From the IMG/VR virus record IMGVR_UViG_3300042558_000620, positions 1 through 41,693 of that record: 41,693 nt of DNA; one strand, given 5' to 3'. Both the position numbers and the translations under genes were made by a program. The notes beneath the pieces are model-generated. The model saw only the letters and a list, made by a program, of their open reading frames with translations. It was not told where the DNA came from and did no database searches. Shown piece by piece: positions 16,531 through 24,229 of this stretch (positions are counted from its first letter, which is position 1; each line of letters starts with the position of its first letter). This stretch comes from a virus.

Positions 16531-16950
16531 TTACACCCAAATTACAAGTTGATTTCTACCCGTTCTAAAAGGATTGTTTTTTGATTCTCTAAATACGGTG
16601 AATACCTCTAATACCCAATTTGTTCCCGATATATGAACAGGATTTAAAGGGATTGCCAATTCCCACTTTTCTGACTTAACCACGAATGGTTCCCCATCCA
16701 CAATTTCACCATAAACTATTTTTTCAGCAATTTCAGTTTTGGCAAGCATTACAACCTCCCTAATTTCTCTACTTTCAATCGGTCTTTGATTATACCCAAC
16801 ATCATTTAATTCAGGTCTTGTTTTTCTATCATAAGAATGTTTTTTACGATCAATTTCTAAATTAAAGGTAACCTCAATAGAAGTAGATATCTGTGCAATT
16901 GTTTTTTCTTGTAATAAAATTTTACGAATTGATTCTTTAAGTAATGACAT
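16531..16950 (-). CDS. Putative virion-associated protein with targeting-like N-terminus
   Basis: A 139-residue protein beginning MSLLKESIRKILLQEK, a short amphipathic helix with a Leu-Gln-Glu at 13-15. The rest is a mixed domain ending VIWV without known motif. The ATG at 16950 is chosen because a TATTTATA box lies 5 bases upstream; the in-frame ATG at 16956 overlaps that box. Function unknown. The N-terminus suggests internal-virion targeting, by analogy. Confidence 0.6.
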   Translation of the reverse strand: MSLLKESIRKILLQEKTIAQISTSIEVTFNLEIDRKKHSYDRKTRPELNDVGYNQRPIESREIREVVMLAKTEIAEKIVYGEIVDGEPFVVKSEKWELAIPLNPVHISGTNWVLEVFTVFRESKNNPFRTGRNQLVIWV

Positions 16951-16955
16951 AATCA

Positions 16956-16963
16956 TATAAATA
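16956..16963 (-). promoter_or_regulatory. TATTTATA box for the minus-strand gene at 16950
   Basis: Exact box on the minus strand, 5 bases from the preferred ATG. It lies back to back with the plus-strand box at 16975, forming a divergent promoter pair. Confidence 0.5.
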
Positions 16964-16974
16964 CTTTATAATGG

Positions 16975-16982
16975 TATTTATA
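16975..16982 (+). promoter_or_regulatory. TATTTATA box for the membrane/coiled-coil gene at 17000
   Basis: Exact box, part of the 14-base palindrome GTATTTATAAATAC (16974-16987). The symmetry means it could act in both directions. The gap to the ATG is 17 bases. Confidence 0.5.
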
Positions 16983-16999
16983 AATACAGAACAATTATT

Positions 17000-18193
17000 A
17001 TGAAAGAAAAATTTTTACCTTGGTTTTTATTATTTTGTGCCTTAGGGTTATCTGGAACGGCAGCGTATTATTCGGTTGTCGGATTATCAATCGTATTTGT
17101 TGGGGTTGCATTACCTGTAATTATTATGGGATCATTCCTTGAAATATCTAAAATTGCAATCGCCACCTATCTACACGATAAATGGAAAGAGACATACGGA
17201 GTATTAAAAATATATCTGACAATTGCATTAGTTACCCTATCTATTATTACCTCACTTGGGATTTACGGTTTATTAAGCACAGGATTCCAAGGGAATATTG
17301 CAAAACTTGAAATAAACGAGAAACAAGTTAAGAACATTGAGGTTAAAAAGAAACGATTTGAGGAAGTTAAGGATGAGTTAAGTGAAGAGAAAACAACTTT
17401 AGATGGGGACATCACCAAATTAAGAGATGGATTGTCCAACAACACCACAACACAATCTGTGGATAGAAAAACGGGGCAAGTAGTCACTAAAGCGAATAAT
17501 GCCAACAGAAAGTCGTTTGAAACACAATTATCACAAGCACAAGTTAGAAGGGATACCATTGCAAAAAGAATTGATTCAATGAATGATAGTATCACAAAAC
17601 TTGATGTTGATATTTTGAATATGGAATCAGAAGAAATTTCAGGTAGTGAATTGGGTGCGTTAAAATATGTTAGCGAACTTTTAAATTGGGATATTAAGAA
17701 AACTGCCAACCTTTTTATATTAATATTAATCTTTGTTTTTGATCCATTAGCAATCACATTAGTTATTGCAACCAATCAAGCATTTAAAGGTTTACGAAAA
17801 AAACCTGACACCACAAAAGAATTATTGGAGGATATTGTTGAGGAGTTGACAACCGAACAAACACCAATCAAACACAGACCAAATACCGAACAAGTAAAAA
17901 AAATATGGGAAAAGGTTAAAAGATTGAGAGAAGAAGGTAAACTTCCCACACCAACACCTGAAGATTTGAAAGATGAACCAACCGCATTGGCGTTTACACC
18001 ATATGAAACTAAAGAAGATAGTTTTGCGAATTACGAAACATCTGAAGAAATATCTGATGAGGTAATGAAAGATGATCCAATACCGTCATTTGATGAAGTC
18101 ACAAATGAGGAATTATTTGACACAACTGACGATTATGAACTATATGATAGGGGAGTGAAAAATAAAAAAAGGTTAGTGTATAAGAAAGAATGA
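17000..18193 (+). CDS. Four-segment membrane protein with coiled coil
   Basis: A 397-residue protein. Three hydrophobic segments lie at about 5-23, 26-50 and 70-92, then a long charged coiled coil (100-215), a fourth segment at about 236-262 ending FDPLAITLVIATNQ, and an acidic tail. The GLSGTAAYYSVVGLS start and the FDPLA motif in the last segment are features I associate with a conserved family of large marine-type phages, without known function. The coiled coil lies between membrane segments, so both ends face the cytoplasm. It overlaps the amidase gene by 4 bases (ATGA), linking it with lysis. Confidence 0.6.
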   Translation: MKEKFLPWFLLFCALGLSGTAAYYSVVGLSIVFVGVALPVIIMGSFLEISKIAIATYLHDKWKETYGVLKIYLTIALVTLSIITSLGIYGLLSTGFQGNIAKLEINEKQVKNIEVKKKRFEEVKDELSEEKTTLDGDITKLRDGLSNNTTTQSVDRKTGQVVTKANNANRKSFETQLSQAQVRRDTIAKRIDSMNDSITKLDVDILNMESEEISGSELGALKYVSELLNWDIKKTANLFILILIFVFDPLAITLVIATNQAFKGLRKKPDTTKELLEDIVEELTTEQTPIKHRPNTEQVKKIWEKVKRLREEGKLPTPTPEDLKDEPTALAFTPYETKEDSFANYETSEEISDEVMKDDPIPSFDEVTNEELFDTTDDYELYDRGVKNKKRLVYKKE

Positions 18194-18786
18194 TTGATAT
18201 TGTAAAATACGGGGAATTTAAACCGACAGGTAAACAGAAAAAGAAAAAACAAATAATTTTAACACACTCCTCAAGGGAAATTAAAAATTATTTGATGTCT
18301 TTAAAGCATCGTTATAACGGTAAATACGACAAAATTCCAAACTATGTAATAAATAGAGAGGGTAAAATTTTGAAACTATTAAACGATAATGAACACACTA
18401 ATTATTTCTCCGATGTCAATATAAATAGGAATTCTATAATAATATGTTTAGAGAATTTAGGGTGGATGGAAAAAGAACCATTAAAAAATTCACACATTAA
18501 TTGGATTGGTAATATTTATAAAGAGAAGATATATGAAAAAAAGTGGAGAGATTACTTTTTTTGGCAACCATATACTGAAATTCAAATAGAAAACACTGTT
18601 GAATTATGTAAAAAACTAACCAAAGAACTCTCCATAAATAAAGAATGTATTGGACATAATACTAAAATAAATGGTGTTGAAAGATATGAAGGTATTGTGA
18701 CTAAAAGTAATTTTGATATTGAATTTACAGATGTTAGTCCGGCTTTTAATTTTGAACAATTTATAAATAAAATTGAAAATGAATAA
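18190..18786 (+). CDS. N-acetylmuramoyl-L-alanine amidase-like endolysin (Amidase_2)
   Basis: A 198-residue protein with the Amidase_2/PGRP plan. IILTHSSR gives the first zinc His (His26), PNYVINREGKIL the conserved strand with Tyr52, IIICLENLG the central strand, PYTEIQIENTVELCKKL the long helix, IGHNTKI the second zinc His (His156), and FTDVSPAFN an acidic third ligand (Asp181). The enzyme would cut the amide bond between MurNAc and L-alanine. No signal peptide is present, so release would need a holin, possibly a membrane protein nearby. Sequence divergence is high, so I place it from motif order. Confidence 0.68.
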   Translation: MIDIVKYGEFKPTGKQKKKKQIILTHSSREIKNYLMSLKHRYNGKYDKIPNYVINREGKILKLLNDNEHTNYFSDVNINRNSIIICLENLGWMEKEPLKNSHINWIGNIYKEKIYEKKWRDYFFWQPYTEIQIENTVELCKKLTKELSINKECIGHNTKINGVERYEGIVTKSNFDIEFTDVSPAFNFEQFINKIENE

Positions 18787-19393
18787 TTACGAGGAGTTAA
18801 AACAATTATTGGAATCATCAAGAAGATTACTTGGAGGTAATTTATTAAATGAAGAATCTAATAGAATTAGAAAAAGTTATGGTATGATTACCGAACAATC
18901 CAATCCTACTACTGATATCACAAAAAAAATTAATCCATTAGAAGATTCGGAAGAAGAGATTGATTATGAAACTGCGGAGGATGACAACGAGGAAAAAGAA
19001 AGTAAACCTGAAAAGAAAAAGGCTTACCGAATATCTGGAGGAATTTTAGTTCTTCACGGAACCGATAGTACAGACATTCAATTAACGACTGATGATAAAA
19101 TTGCATTCCAAGAAAGTATGGATGAGTTCGTAACTGAAGTTGCGGAAATCGTGGATTTTAATAAACTTAATGTTTACGAAAACAATGTTGAATGGTCAGG
19201 TAAAATCACAGAATTGGATCTTGAATTTTTCTTCTCAATTGGGGAATCTAAAGGAGTATATATAAACGGGACTATGATTAAGTTAGATGACGATTTCCTT
19301 GAATTTATCAATAAATTGCAAACATATTACGAGAAATTTAAATCTAAATGGTCTAAAGTAATTGCATCAAAAAAGAAAACACCTGAAAAATGA
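18779..19393 (+). CDS. Virion-like protein with targeting-type N-terminus
   Basis: A 204-residue protein. It begins MNNYEELKQLLESSRRLL, followed by two Leu/Ile-x-Glu sites (LNE at 23-25 and ITE near 39). An acidic linker (residues about 50-80) leads to a compact C-terminal domain. The ATG at 18779 overlaps the amidase stop by 8 bases. It separates the amidase from the spanin-like genes. Family not recognised; role inferred from the N-terminus. Confidence 0.6.
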   Translation: MNNYEELKQLLESSRRLLGGNLLNEESNRIRKSYGMITEQSNPTTDITKKINPLEDSEEEIDYETAEDDNEEKESKPEKKKAYRISGGILVLHGTDSTDIQLTTDDKIAFQESMDEFVTEVAEIVDFNKLNVYENNVEWSGKITELDLEFFFSIGESKGVYINGTMIKLDDDFLEFINKLQTYYEKFKSKWSKVIASKKKTPEK

Positions 19394-19743
19394 AACAATT
19401 TTTAAAAACAAATTTTAAGGATATTCTAATTGTCGGAATAGGATTATTCGTAATTTATTTGGCGGTTTATTTGTTCACACCAAAACCCCAAATGCCCGAA
19501 TTAGATAAGTATAAATTAGAACAATTAAATAAAGATATTGATTTAATTTTAAAAAACCAACAACAACTTGATAAAACAATTGAGGGATATAAAAGTGAAT
19601 TAACCAAAATTGACTCAACAATTGCTCAAGTTAGAAATCAAAAAACAATAATACGAGAATATTATAAAGATAAGGGAGAGGAAATTTCAAAAATGGATGT
19701 ATCCCAACTTGATAGTTTATTCCATAAAAGATATAAATATTAA
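19390..19743 (+). CDS. Spanin-like protein: N-terminal anchor plus coiled coil
   Basis: A 117-residue protein with a short basic start, one transmembrane segment (about 12-30) and a coiled coil of 75 residues ending SQLDSLFHKRY. This is the shape of an inner-membrane spanin (Rz type), which spans the periplasm and fuses membranes in the last step of lysis. It starts by a 4-base ATGA overlap and stops 2 bases before the next gene. Spanins share no sequence, so the call rests on topology and position after the amidase. Confidence 0.5.
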   Translation: MKQFLKTNFKDILIVGIGLFVIYLAVYLFTPKPQMPELDKYKLEQLNKDIDLILKNQQQLDKTIEGYKSELTKIDSTIAQVRNQKTIIREYYKDKGEEISKMDVSQLDSLFHKRYKY

Positions 19744-19745
19744 AA

Positions 19746-20156
19746 ATGAAAAAGTTATTAGTGATATTATTATTAACCTTAATTCCGTCAATAATCTTTA
19801 GTCAGGTTAAACAGGATACAACACAAATTTGTCTTCCTTATGGTGTGGCTAAACAAATTGCCTTGGATTTAAATAAATTGGATCAATTAACTGAAGTTCA
19901 TAAATTGACTGAAACCGAATTAAAACAAACTCAAAATAAAGTTACTATTCAGGACAGTATTATTGCAACTATGAAATTAAAAGAAGATAATTACAAGTTA
20001 CAAATTAAAAAAGAACAAGAGAAATTTACGATAGTTGAAAACCAAAATGAAGGTTTGAGAAAGGACATTAAAAAATTAAAAACCAAGAATACAATTATTG
20101 AAATCGTAGGAGGTGCAATAATTGGGGGATTAACTTATATAATCATTTTTAAGTAA
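19746..20156 (+). CDS. Exported coiled-coil protein, spanin-like
   Basis: A 136-residue protein. A signal peptide ends near FSQ (residue 20), then ICLPYGVAKQIALDLNKLDQL, a long coiled coil (about 50-112) and a C-terminal hydrophobic segment (about 114-134, GGAIIGGLTYIIIF). The CLP..VAKQI..DL pattern recurs, to my memory, in small proteins of Bacteroidota phages placed next to lysis genes. The second of a pair with the 19390 gene, 2 bases apart. Probably spans the periplasm; the lysis role is inferred. Confidence 0.55.
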   Translation: MKKLLVILLLTLIPSIIFSQVKQDTTQICLPYGVAKQIALDLNKLDQLTEVHKLTETELKQTQNKVTIQDSIIATMKLKEDNYKLQIKKEQEKFTIVENQNEGLRKDIKKLKTKNTIIEIVGGAIIGGLTYIIIFK

Positions 20157-20401
20157 TGGCATTATCGCAAACAGATAAACGAGAAATTGAAACATTGATT
20201 AAAAAAGAAATTAAAGATTTCTTGGGATCAACAACTATAAAACAGTTTGAGGACAAACTATTGGACAGAATCTCTAAAGAGATGAAACGAGGTAAAATAG
20301 AAAAAGATGTTAAAGAACTAATAATAAAATCATTCAGAGAATTCTATACGATAATGTATCAACAAAGAAGTTTCTGGGAATCTAAATTCAGAAGTGCGTA
20401 A
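20156..20401 (+). CDS. Small helical phage protein, unknown
   Basis: An 81-residue protein, MALSQTDKREIETLIKKEIKD..., almost fully helical, ending YQQRSFWESKFRSA. It shares one base with the upstream stop and one with the downstream start, so translation is coupled. The pattern with the RSFWE end seems common in large phages, but no function is known to me. Confidence 0.6.
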   Translation: MALSQTDKREIETLIKKEIKDFLGSTTIKQFEDKLLDRISKEMKRGKIEKDVKELIIKSFREFYTIMYQQRSFWESKFRSA

Positions 20402-21201
20402 TGGAAAATTTAACCGACTTATTTAAAAAACAATTCAACCAAGAAGCAACTAGTTTGGGGGTGACAGGTATTGATCAGGCAAATGCGAGGAAAGAGTTTA
20501 CCGAGAATAAAAAGTCGAAAGAAGATGATATTAGGGACAAATCAACTGATTATCTTAAAGATGATTATACATTATCTGATGTTATGAAATTAGTTAAGAA
20601 TAAAAAAATGAATAACAATAAAATCAAATCTGAAATAAGAAAAATATTGAAGAATCCTGATGAGTTAATTGATTTTTTAAAATCTCTAATTAAACAAGAT
20701 AAAACTGAAACTAAAGAGGCGACAGGTTCAGGTGGTGGTGTTGGAGCATATGAAGGACCATTATTTGGTGATATGAAAGAAGAGGACGAGATTGAAGAAA
20801 AATGGTCTAAAAAATATAAAGACAGTATTGATTGTAATAATCCAAAAGGGTTTAGTCAAAAAGCACATTGTCAAGGAAAAGTTAAGAAAGTGGAAACTAA
20901 AGAAGCGACAGGGTCTTCTTCTTCGGGTTCTTACGAAGGGACTAGTATTTGGGCAAAAACCAATAGTAAGAAAAATTGGAAACCATCAAGAAAAACACAA
21001 TTACCGGGAGGAAAATTCGTTCAGGTTAAAAAAAAATGTAAAACATTTCCCTATTGTAATCAGGGGGATATTAAAGCCCTTAAAATATTTGAAAACGAAA
21101 CTCTTAAGGATATTATTGGGAAAGTGAGTAACACCTATAACTTACACGAGGATCATATAAAAGATATTATTTTGTATGAATTAAGAAAAACAGGTAAATA
21201 A
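20401..21201 (+). CDS. Modular virion-type protein with EATGS and PKGFSQKAHC motifs
   Basis: A 266-residue protein. Its linker module (TKEATGS ... YEG) appears twice, at about 104-121 and 166-180. Between them lies DCNNPKGFSQKAHCQG (about 141-156), a Cys/His motif I know from phage structural proteins and which may bind zinc. A second Cys pair (KKCKTFPYC) lies near residue 215. The C-terminal 40 residues are helical. It starts in the last base of the previous stop. A structural role is inferred from motifs; no fold is assigned. Confidence 0.55.
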   Translation: MENLTDLFKKQFNQEATSLGVTGIDQANARKEFTENKKSKEDDIRDKSTDYLKDDYTLSDVMKLVKNKKMNNNKIKSEIRKILKNPDELIDFLKSLIKQDKTETKEATGSGGGVGAYEGPLFGDMKEEDEIEEKWSKKYKDSIDCNNPKGFSQKAHCQGKVKKVETKEATGSSSSGSYEGTSIWAKTNSKKNWKPSRKTQLPGGKFVQVKKKCKTFPYCNQGDIKALKIFENETLKDIIGKVSNTYNLHEDHIKDIILYELRKTGK

Positions 21202-21204
21202 CGA

Positions 21205-21212
21205 TATTTATT
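21205..21212 (+). promoter_or_regulatory. TATTTATT box before the gene at 21228
   Basis: A one-base variant of the recurring box, 15 bases before the ATG, just after the previous stop. Confidence 0.4.
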
Positions 21213-21227
21213 ATAAAAAACAAAACT

Positions 21228-22409
21228 ATGAAAAGTAACACTTATTACGATAATTTATTTAGAAAGGTCTTAACCGAAACATTAGAAGGTAAGGCGGATG
21301 AAATAATGGAAAAATTAAAATTCAACCCTCCTGGATCATCATTTGACTATGTCCAAGAAGGAGAAACTTGTGAGCAGTGTGGTTCAGAAATGAATGAGGG
21401 TGATTGTATGGAATGTGGATATTCTAAAGGTGAAGTTATGGAAAAACTACACGGAAAACAACGCAATTTAGATAAAAACAAAAACAATAGATTAGATTCC
21501 GAAGATTTTAAAATGTTAAGAGGTAAAAAAGAGAGAAAAGAAGGGAAATACTCAATGGAAGAAGACGAAATGGAAGAAGGTAATGCGTTTTCAGGAGCTC
21601 TTGCCGATGCTAAAAAAGATGGTAAATCAAGTTTCTCTGTTGACGGTAAAAAATATCCTGTTAAAGAAAGTAAAAAACAAAATGTTGACAATACTTTATA
21701 TAAATTAGAATACATTAATGAAACTGCTTTATTCACCGAAGATGAAATAATTGATATTATTGAAGGTATTATAAAAGAAGAAAGTAAAACAAAAGATACA
21801 ATCAAAAAAGGAAAAACACCGGCAGGATATGTTGCATATGAAAAATCACATAAAGGTTCGGGTAAAGAAGAAGAAGATTATATCAAGAGCGTTGAGAAAA
21901 AAATGAAAGATTATCTTAAAGATGGTTCTAAAGGTGACTACGAGATGAATCCTAAAAATTTCCCAATGGGTAATGGTGAAATTGAAAAAATGGAAAAAAT
22001 GGCATATGTCCCATCAAATGCGGTTCAAGATTATGTTGATAACTTTACCGCCGCTGGGTTAGAAAACCTTGACTATGATGAAATTCAACCAAACGAAGAT
22101 TGGGTTACTGATAACATTGAAGGTTCCTCAAAAACGGGAAATAACCCTGAATGGGCTAACGCAGTTGAAACACCAACAAACAAAAAACGAAATACAATTA
22201 GAAAAGATAATTTACTTGCTAAATTAAAAAGAAAGGCATATAATAAATCTGCTCAACCTGTTGTTAATGATAAATCAGGAAGTGAAACAGATAAAGCAAG
22301 TAAAATAATGATGAAACTTGAATCAACTGAAGATAAGAAAACTAAAAAACTTAATGAGGAATTTGGTAGAATGAAATCGTTGATGGGATACGAGGATAGA
22401 ACTCAATAA
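21228..22409 (+). CDS. Modular virion-type protein with zinc ribbon and EF-hand-like loop
   Basis: A 393-residue protein. The N-terminus MKSNTYYDNLFRKVLTETLE carries LTE at 15-17, like other targeting-type starts here. Then come a zinc ribbon (CEQCG ... CMECG, about 48-65), an EF-hand-like loop DKNKNNRLDSED, an NAFSGAL segment with FSVDGKKYPV, and a basic/acidic body. It ends EEFGRMKSLMGY, a module also familiar in large-phage proteins. These pieces look like interchangeable modules. The structural role is inferred. Confidence 0.6.
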   Translation: MKSNTYYDNLFRKVLTETLEGKADEIMEKLKFNPPGSSFDYVQEGETCEQCGSEMNEGDCMECGYSKGEVMEKLHGKQRNLDKNKNNRLDSEDFKMLRGKKERKEGKYSMEEDEMEEGNAFSGALADAKKDGKSSFSVDGKKYPVKESKKQNVDNTLYKLEYINETALFTEDEIIDIIEGIIKEESKTKDTIKKGKTPAGYVAYEKSHKGSGKEEEDYIKSVEKKMKDYLKDGSKGDYEMNPKNFPMGNGEIEKMEKMAYVPSNAVQDYVDNFTAAGLENLDYDEIQPNEDWVTDNIEGSSKTGNNPEWANAVETPTNKKRNTIRKDNLLAKLKRKAYNKSAQPVVNDKSGSETDKASKIMMKLESTEDKKTKKLNEEFGRMKSLMGYEDRTQ

Positions 22410-22435
22410 TTTACATAAAAAATATCTTTATTATT

Positions 22436-22471
22436 ATTCTCCATAGATACTTGTCTATGGAGAATTTTTTT
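22436..22471 (+). terminator. Hairpin plus T-run covering a start codon
   Basis: A perfect 11-base stem (22436-22446 with 22455-22465) around an 8-base loop, followed by seven T. The ATG of the next gene (22457) lies in the right arm. It can terminate the virion-type gene at 22409, or hide the start codon in RNA made from TATCTTTA at 22423. Confidence 0.7.
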
Positions 22472-22921
22472 AATTATATAGCGAAACCAATGGAGCCAGA
22501 TGATGTGGACATATGGTTTAGAGTTAATAATATAATACCCGAAAAGATGGATTTATATTACGACTTTAGTTTCTCCTTATATTATTTGGTTTTAGACACA
22601 TATTTGGGGGACGATAAACACGGTGAAACTCAAATTGTTTTATCCGAGGAGGATAACCTTAAACATTTTGAGTGGTGTTGGAATAAAACCATTGAAAACT
22701 TTCAAAAAGAAGAGATATCTTTTAATAAGAAAGGTGATCATTATGATTATTTCTTATCATTCTTCACCGACATATTCTATAATCAAAAAGAAAGTAAAAT
22801 AAAAAGTTCCATAGGAACATTCTTCAACGACTTATTTGACAGGAAAAAACCTTTCACAAAATCTGATCTTGATATGATATCAAGTATATATAAATCATTA
22901 GATAAAAATATGTCAGTATAA
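22457..22921 (+). CDS. Unknown conserved-type phage protein
   Basis: A 154-residue acidic, aromatic-rich protein (NNIIPEKMDLYYDFSFSL, HFEWCWNKTIENF, KPFTKSDLDM). The start at 22457 is favoured because FFNYIAKPM reads as a folded N-terminus, although that ATG is inside a terminator hairpin; an ATG at 22496 is the alternative. No domain recognised. Confidence 0.6.
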   Translation: MENFFNYIAKPMEPDDVDIWFRVNNIIPEKMDLYYDFSFSLYYLVLDTYLGDDKHGETQIVLSEEDNLKHFEWCWNKTIENFQKEEISFNKKGDHYDYFLSFFTDIFYNQKESKIKSSIGTFFNDLFDRKKPFTKSDLDMISSIYKSLDKNMSV

Positions 22922-22986
22922 TATTGACATTATGATTAAATAATTTAGATTTAGGTTAATAAAAATAAACTTTTTTAATTAATAAA

Positions 22987-23160
22987 ATGGAAACATTAGA
23001 AAAAATTAAAGCACTTACTGAAGAACTTAGTGTGGATGTAACTAAATTTGAAACAGGAAATAAAAGTGCTGGAACGAGAGCGAGAAAAACTTCTCAAGAA
23101 TTAAAAGCTTTGCTTCAACAACTACGAGGTGAAATATTAGAAGCAAAAAAAACTGCGTAA
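22987..23160 (+). CDS. Histone H1-like (Hc1-type) DNA-binding protein
   Basis: A 57-residue protein. The core KFETGNKSAGTRARKTSQEL with a following LRGEI..AKK matches the Bacteroidota Hc1/histone-H1-like family, where a GNK.AGTR.RK signature precedes a helix. Members bind and condense DNA. Phage-borne copies could compact phage DNA or compete with host nucleoid proteins. Lysine and arginine cluster in the middle and end. It ends one base before the next gene. Family call is by remembered signature, strong for so short a protein. Confidence 0.75.
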   Translation: METLEKIKALTEELSVDVTKFETGNKSAGTRARKTSQELKALLQQLRGEILEAKKTA

Positions 23161-23161
23161 T

Positions 23162-23353
23162 ATGACAAGTTTAAACACCATATATCTTTTTGTATTTGTG
23201 TTTTCACTAATTTCAGTTTTTGGAATTGTTTTTAGATTTATTGTTTCCCTACTACAATCCGAACCTAAAAAGTTTGAGATGAGTGGTAGGGGAACCATTT
23301 TTTTCAGTTTATTTTTATCTTACATCATAACATATTTAATACAATTAAATTAA
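23162..23353 (+). CDS. Small two-segment membrane protein
   Basis: A 63-residue protein with two hydrophobic segments (about 7-30 and 44-61) joined by a short charged loop, a shape shared with small holins. It lies far from the amidase (about 4.4 kb downstream), so a holin role is only a possibility. Directly abuts the next ATG. Confidence 0.55.
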   Translation: MTSLNTIYLFVFVFSLISVFGIVFRFIVSLLQSEPKKFEMSGRGTIFFSLFLSYIITYLIQLN

Positions 23354-23800
23354 ATGGGATTATTTGACGAATTCAACATATTATTTCCTTACTTACAATC
23401 AGTTAGGAAAATTAAAAACTACCTATCTTTTGACATAGAATTTCCTGAAAGTTGGAAATTACCTAAAAAATATGTTAATGAGAAATCAGTAATGGAAAAT
23501 GAAAAAACCACACAAGGTTATAGATTTTTCTCATTTGTTGCGGAGTTTAATGAGACATCAACTAATGAGTTGATTGATAGTATTAAAAATGTTATCTCTT
23601 ATAACAAAGAAAGGGAGGATAAAGATAAATTGTTCCAACACAAGGTAAATGAGTTGAAAGCAATCTTTGAAAAACAAAATTTAAACAGTTTGCAAGCGTT
23701 AACCTTTGACATAAATGAACCTAAAATTGAATTAGAGGATGATGAAGAAACCGCTGAACCAACTGGAAGGGATGCAGGATTGGTTGAAGAACGAGATTAA
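23354..23800 (+). CDS. Unknown phage protein
   Basis: A 148-residue protein. FDIEFPESWKLPKKY and GYRFFSFVAEFN form an N-terminal mixed domain. A helical middle and an acidic tail follow. The last 29 bases overlap the next gene. I recognise the pattern as common in large-phage neighbourhoods, without a function. Confidence 0.6.
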   Translation: MGLFDEFNILFPYLQSVRKIKNYLSFDIEFPESWKLPKKYVNEKSVMENEKTTQGYRFFSFVAEFNETSTNELIDSIKNVISYNKEREDKDKLFQHKVNELKAIFEKQNLNSLQALTFDINEPKIELEDDEETAEPTGRDAGLVEERD

Positions 23801-23945
23801 AAAAGATCAAAAAGAACTTGAACTTGACAAGTTAAAATTTTTAAACGAGATAAAAAATTTTAAGAAGGATGACATAATCCCCAATAAAAAAGATGAAGTT
23901 AAATTAACACTATGGCAGAAACTGAAGAAAATGTTATTGGGATAA
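23772..23945 (+). CDS. Small helical protein ending in a basic amphipathic tail
   Basis: A 57-residue protein, MQDWLKNEIKKDQKELELDK... with a C-terminal LTLWQKLKKMLLG. The ATG at 23772 is preferred to the ATGs at 23739/23742 because WLKNEI starts a clear helix. The basic, Trp-containing tail could bind a membrane or a replication partner. Role unknown. Confidence 0.6.
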   Translation: MQDWLKNEIKKDQKELELDKLKFLNEIKNFKKDDIIPNKKDEVKLTLWQKLKKMLLG

Positions 23946-24229
23946 TGGAGAAACTAGCGTTAATTTCTGACGCTACATTATCTATGTTCCCCGAAGGAAA
24001 ATCCGCAATGCTTTTTGAATTAAATGAAGAAGATTTTAAAAAAGTGTTGGGACATTTTAGAAAAATTGACCAAGGACATAAAAAATTTAAAATTGATATG
24101 TCGGGTGTTGAGATGGTTTTTATTTTGGAGGGACATCAATATGAAGATCCAAAACCAAGTGAAAAACCTGTAAAAAAACATTTCATCAAAAGATTATTCC
24201 CTTTTATAGGTGGTAAATCTTCTATATAA
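23945..24229 (+). CDS. Small unknown protein
   Basis: A 94-residue protein starting MEKLALISDATLSMFPEGK. The TAATG overlap with the previous stop supports the 23945 start over the in-frame ATG at 23912. Its 3' end overlaps the convergent minus-strand gene by 36 bases. The C-terminal tail is basic (KKHFIKRLF). Not recognised. Confidence 0.6.
   Translation: MEKLALISDATLSMFPEGKSAMLFELNEEDFKKVLGHFRKIDQGHKKFKIDMSGVEMVFILEGHQYEDPKPSEKPVKKHFIKRLFPFIGGKSSI

Noticed and set aside
17263-17775. 170-residue minus-strand frame
   Set aside because: It lies entirely within the coiled-coil part of the membrane protein gene; composition is that of an antisense shadow.
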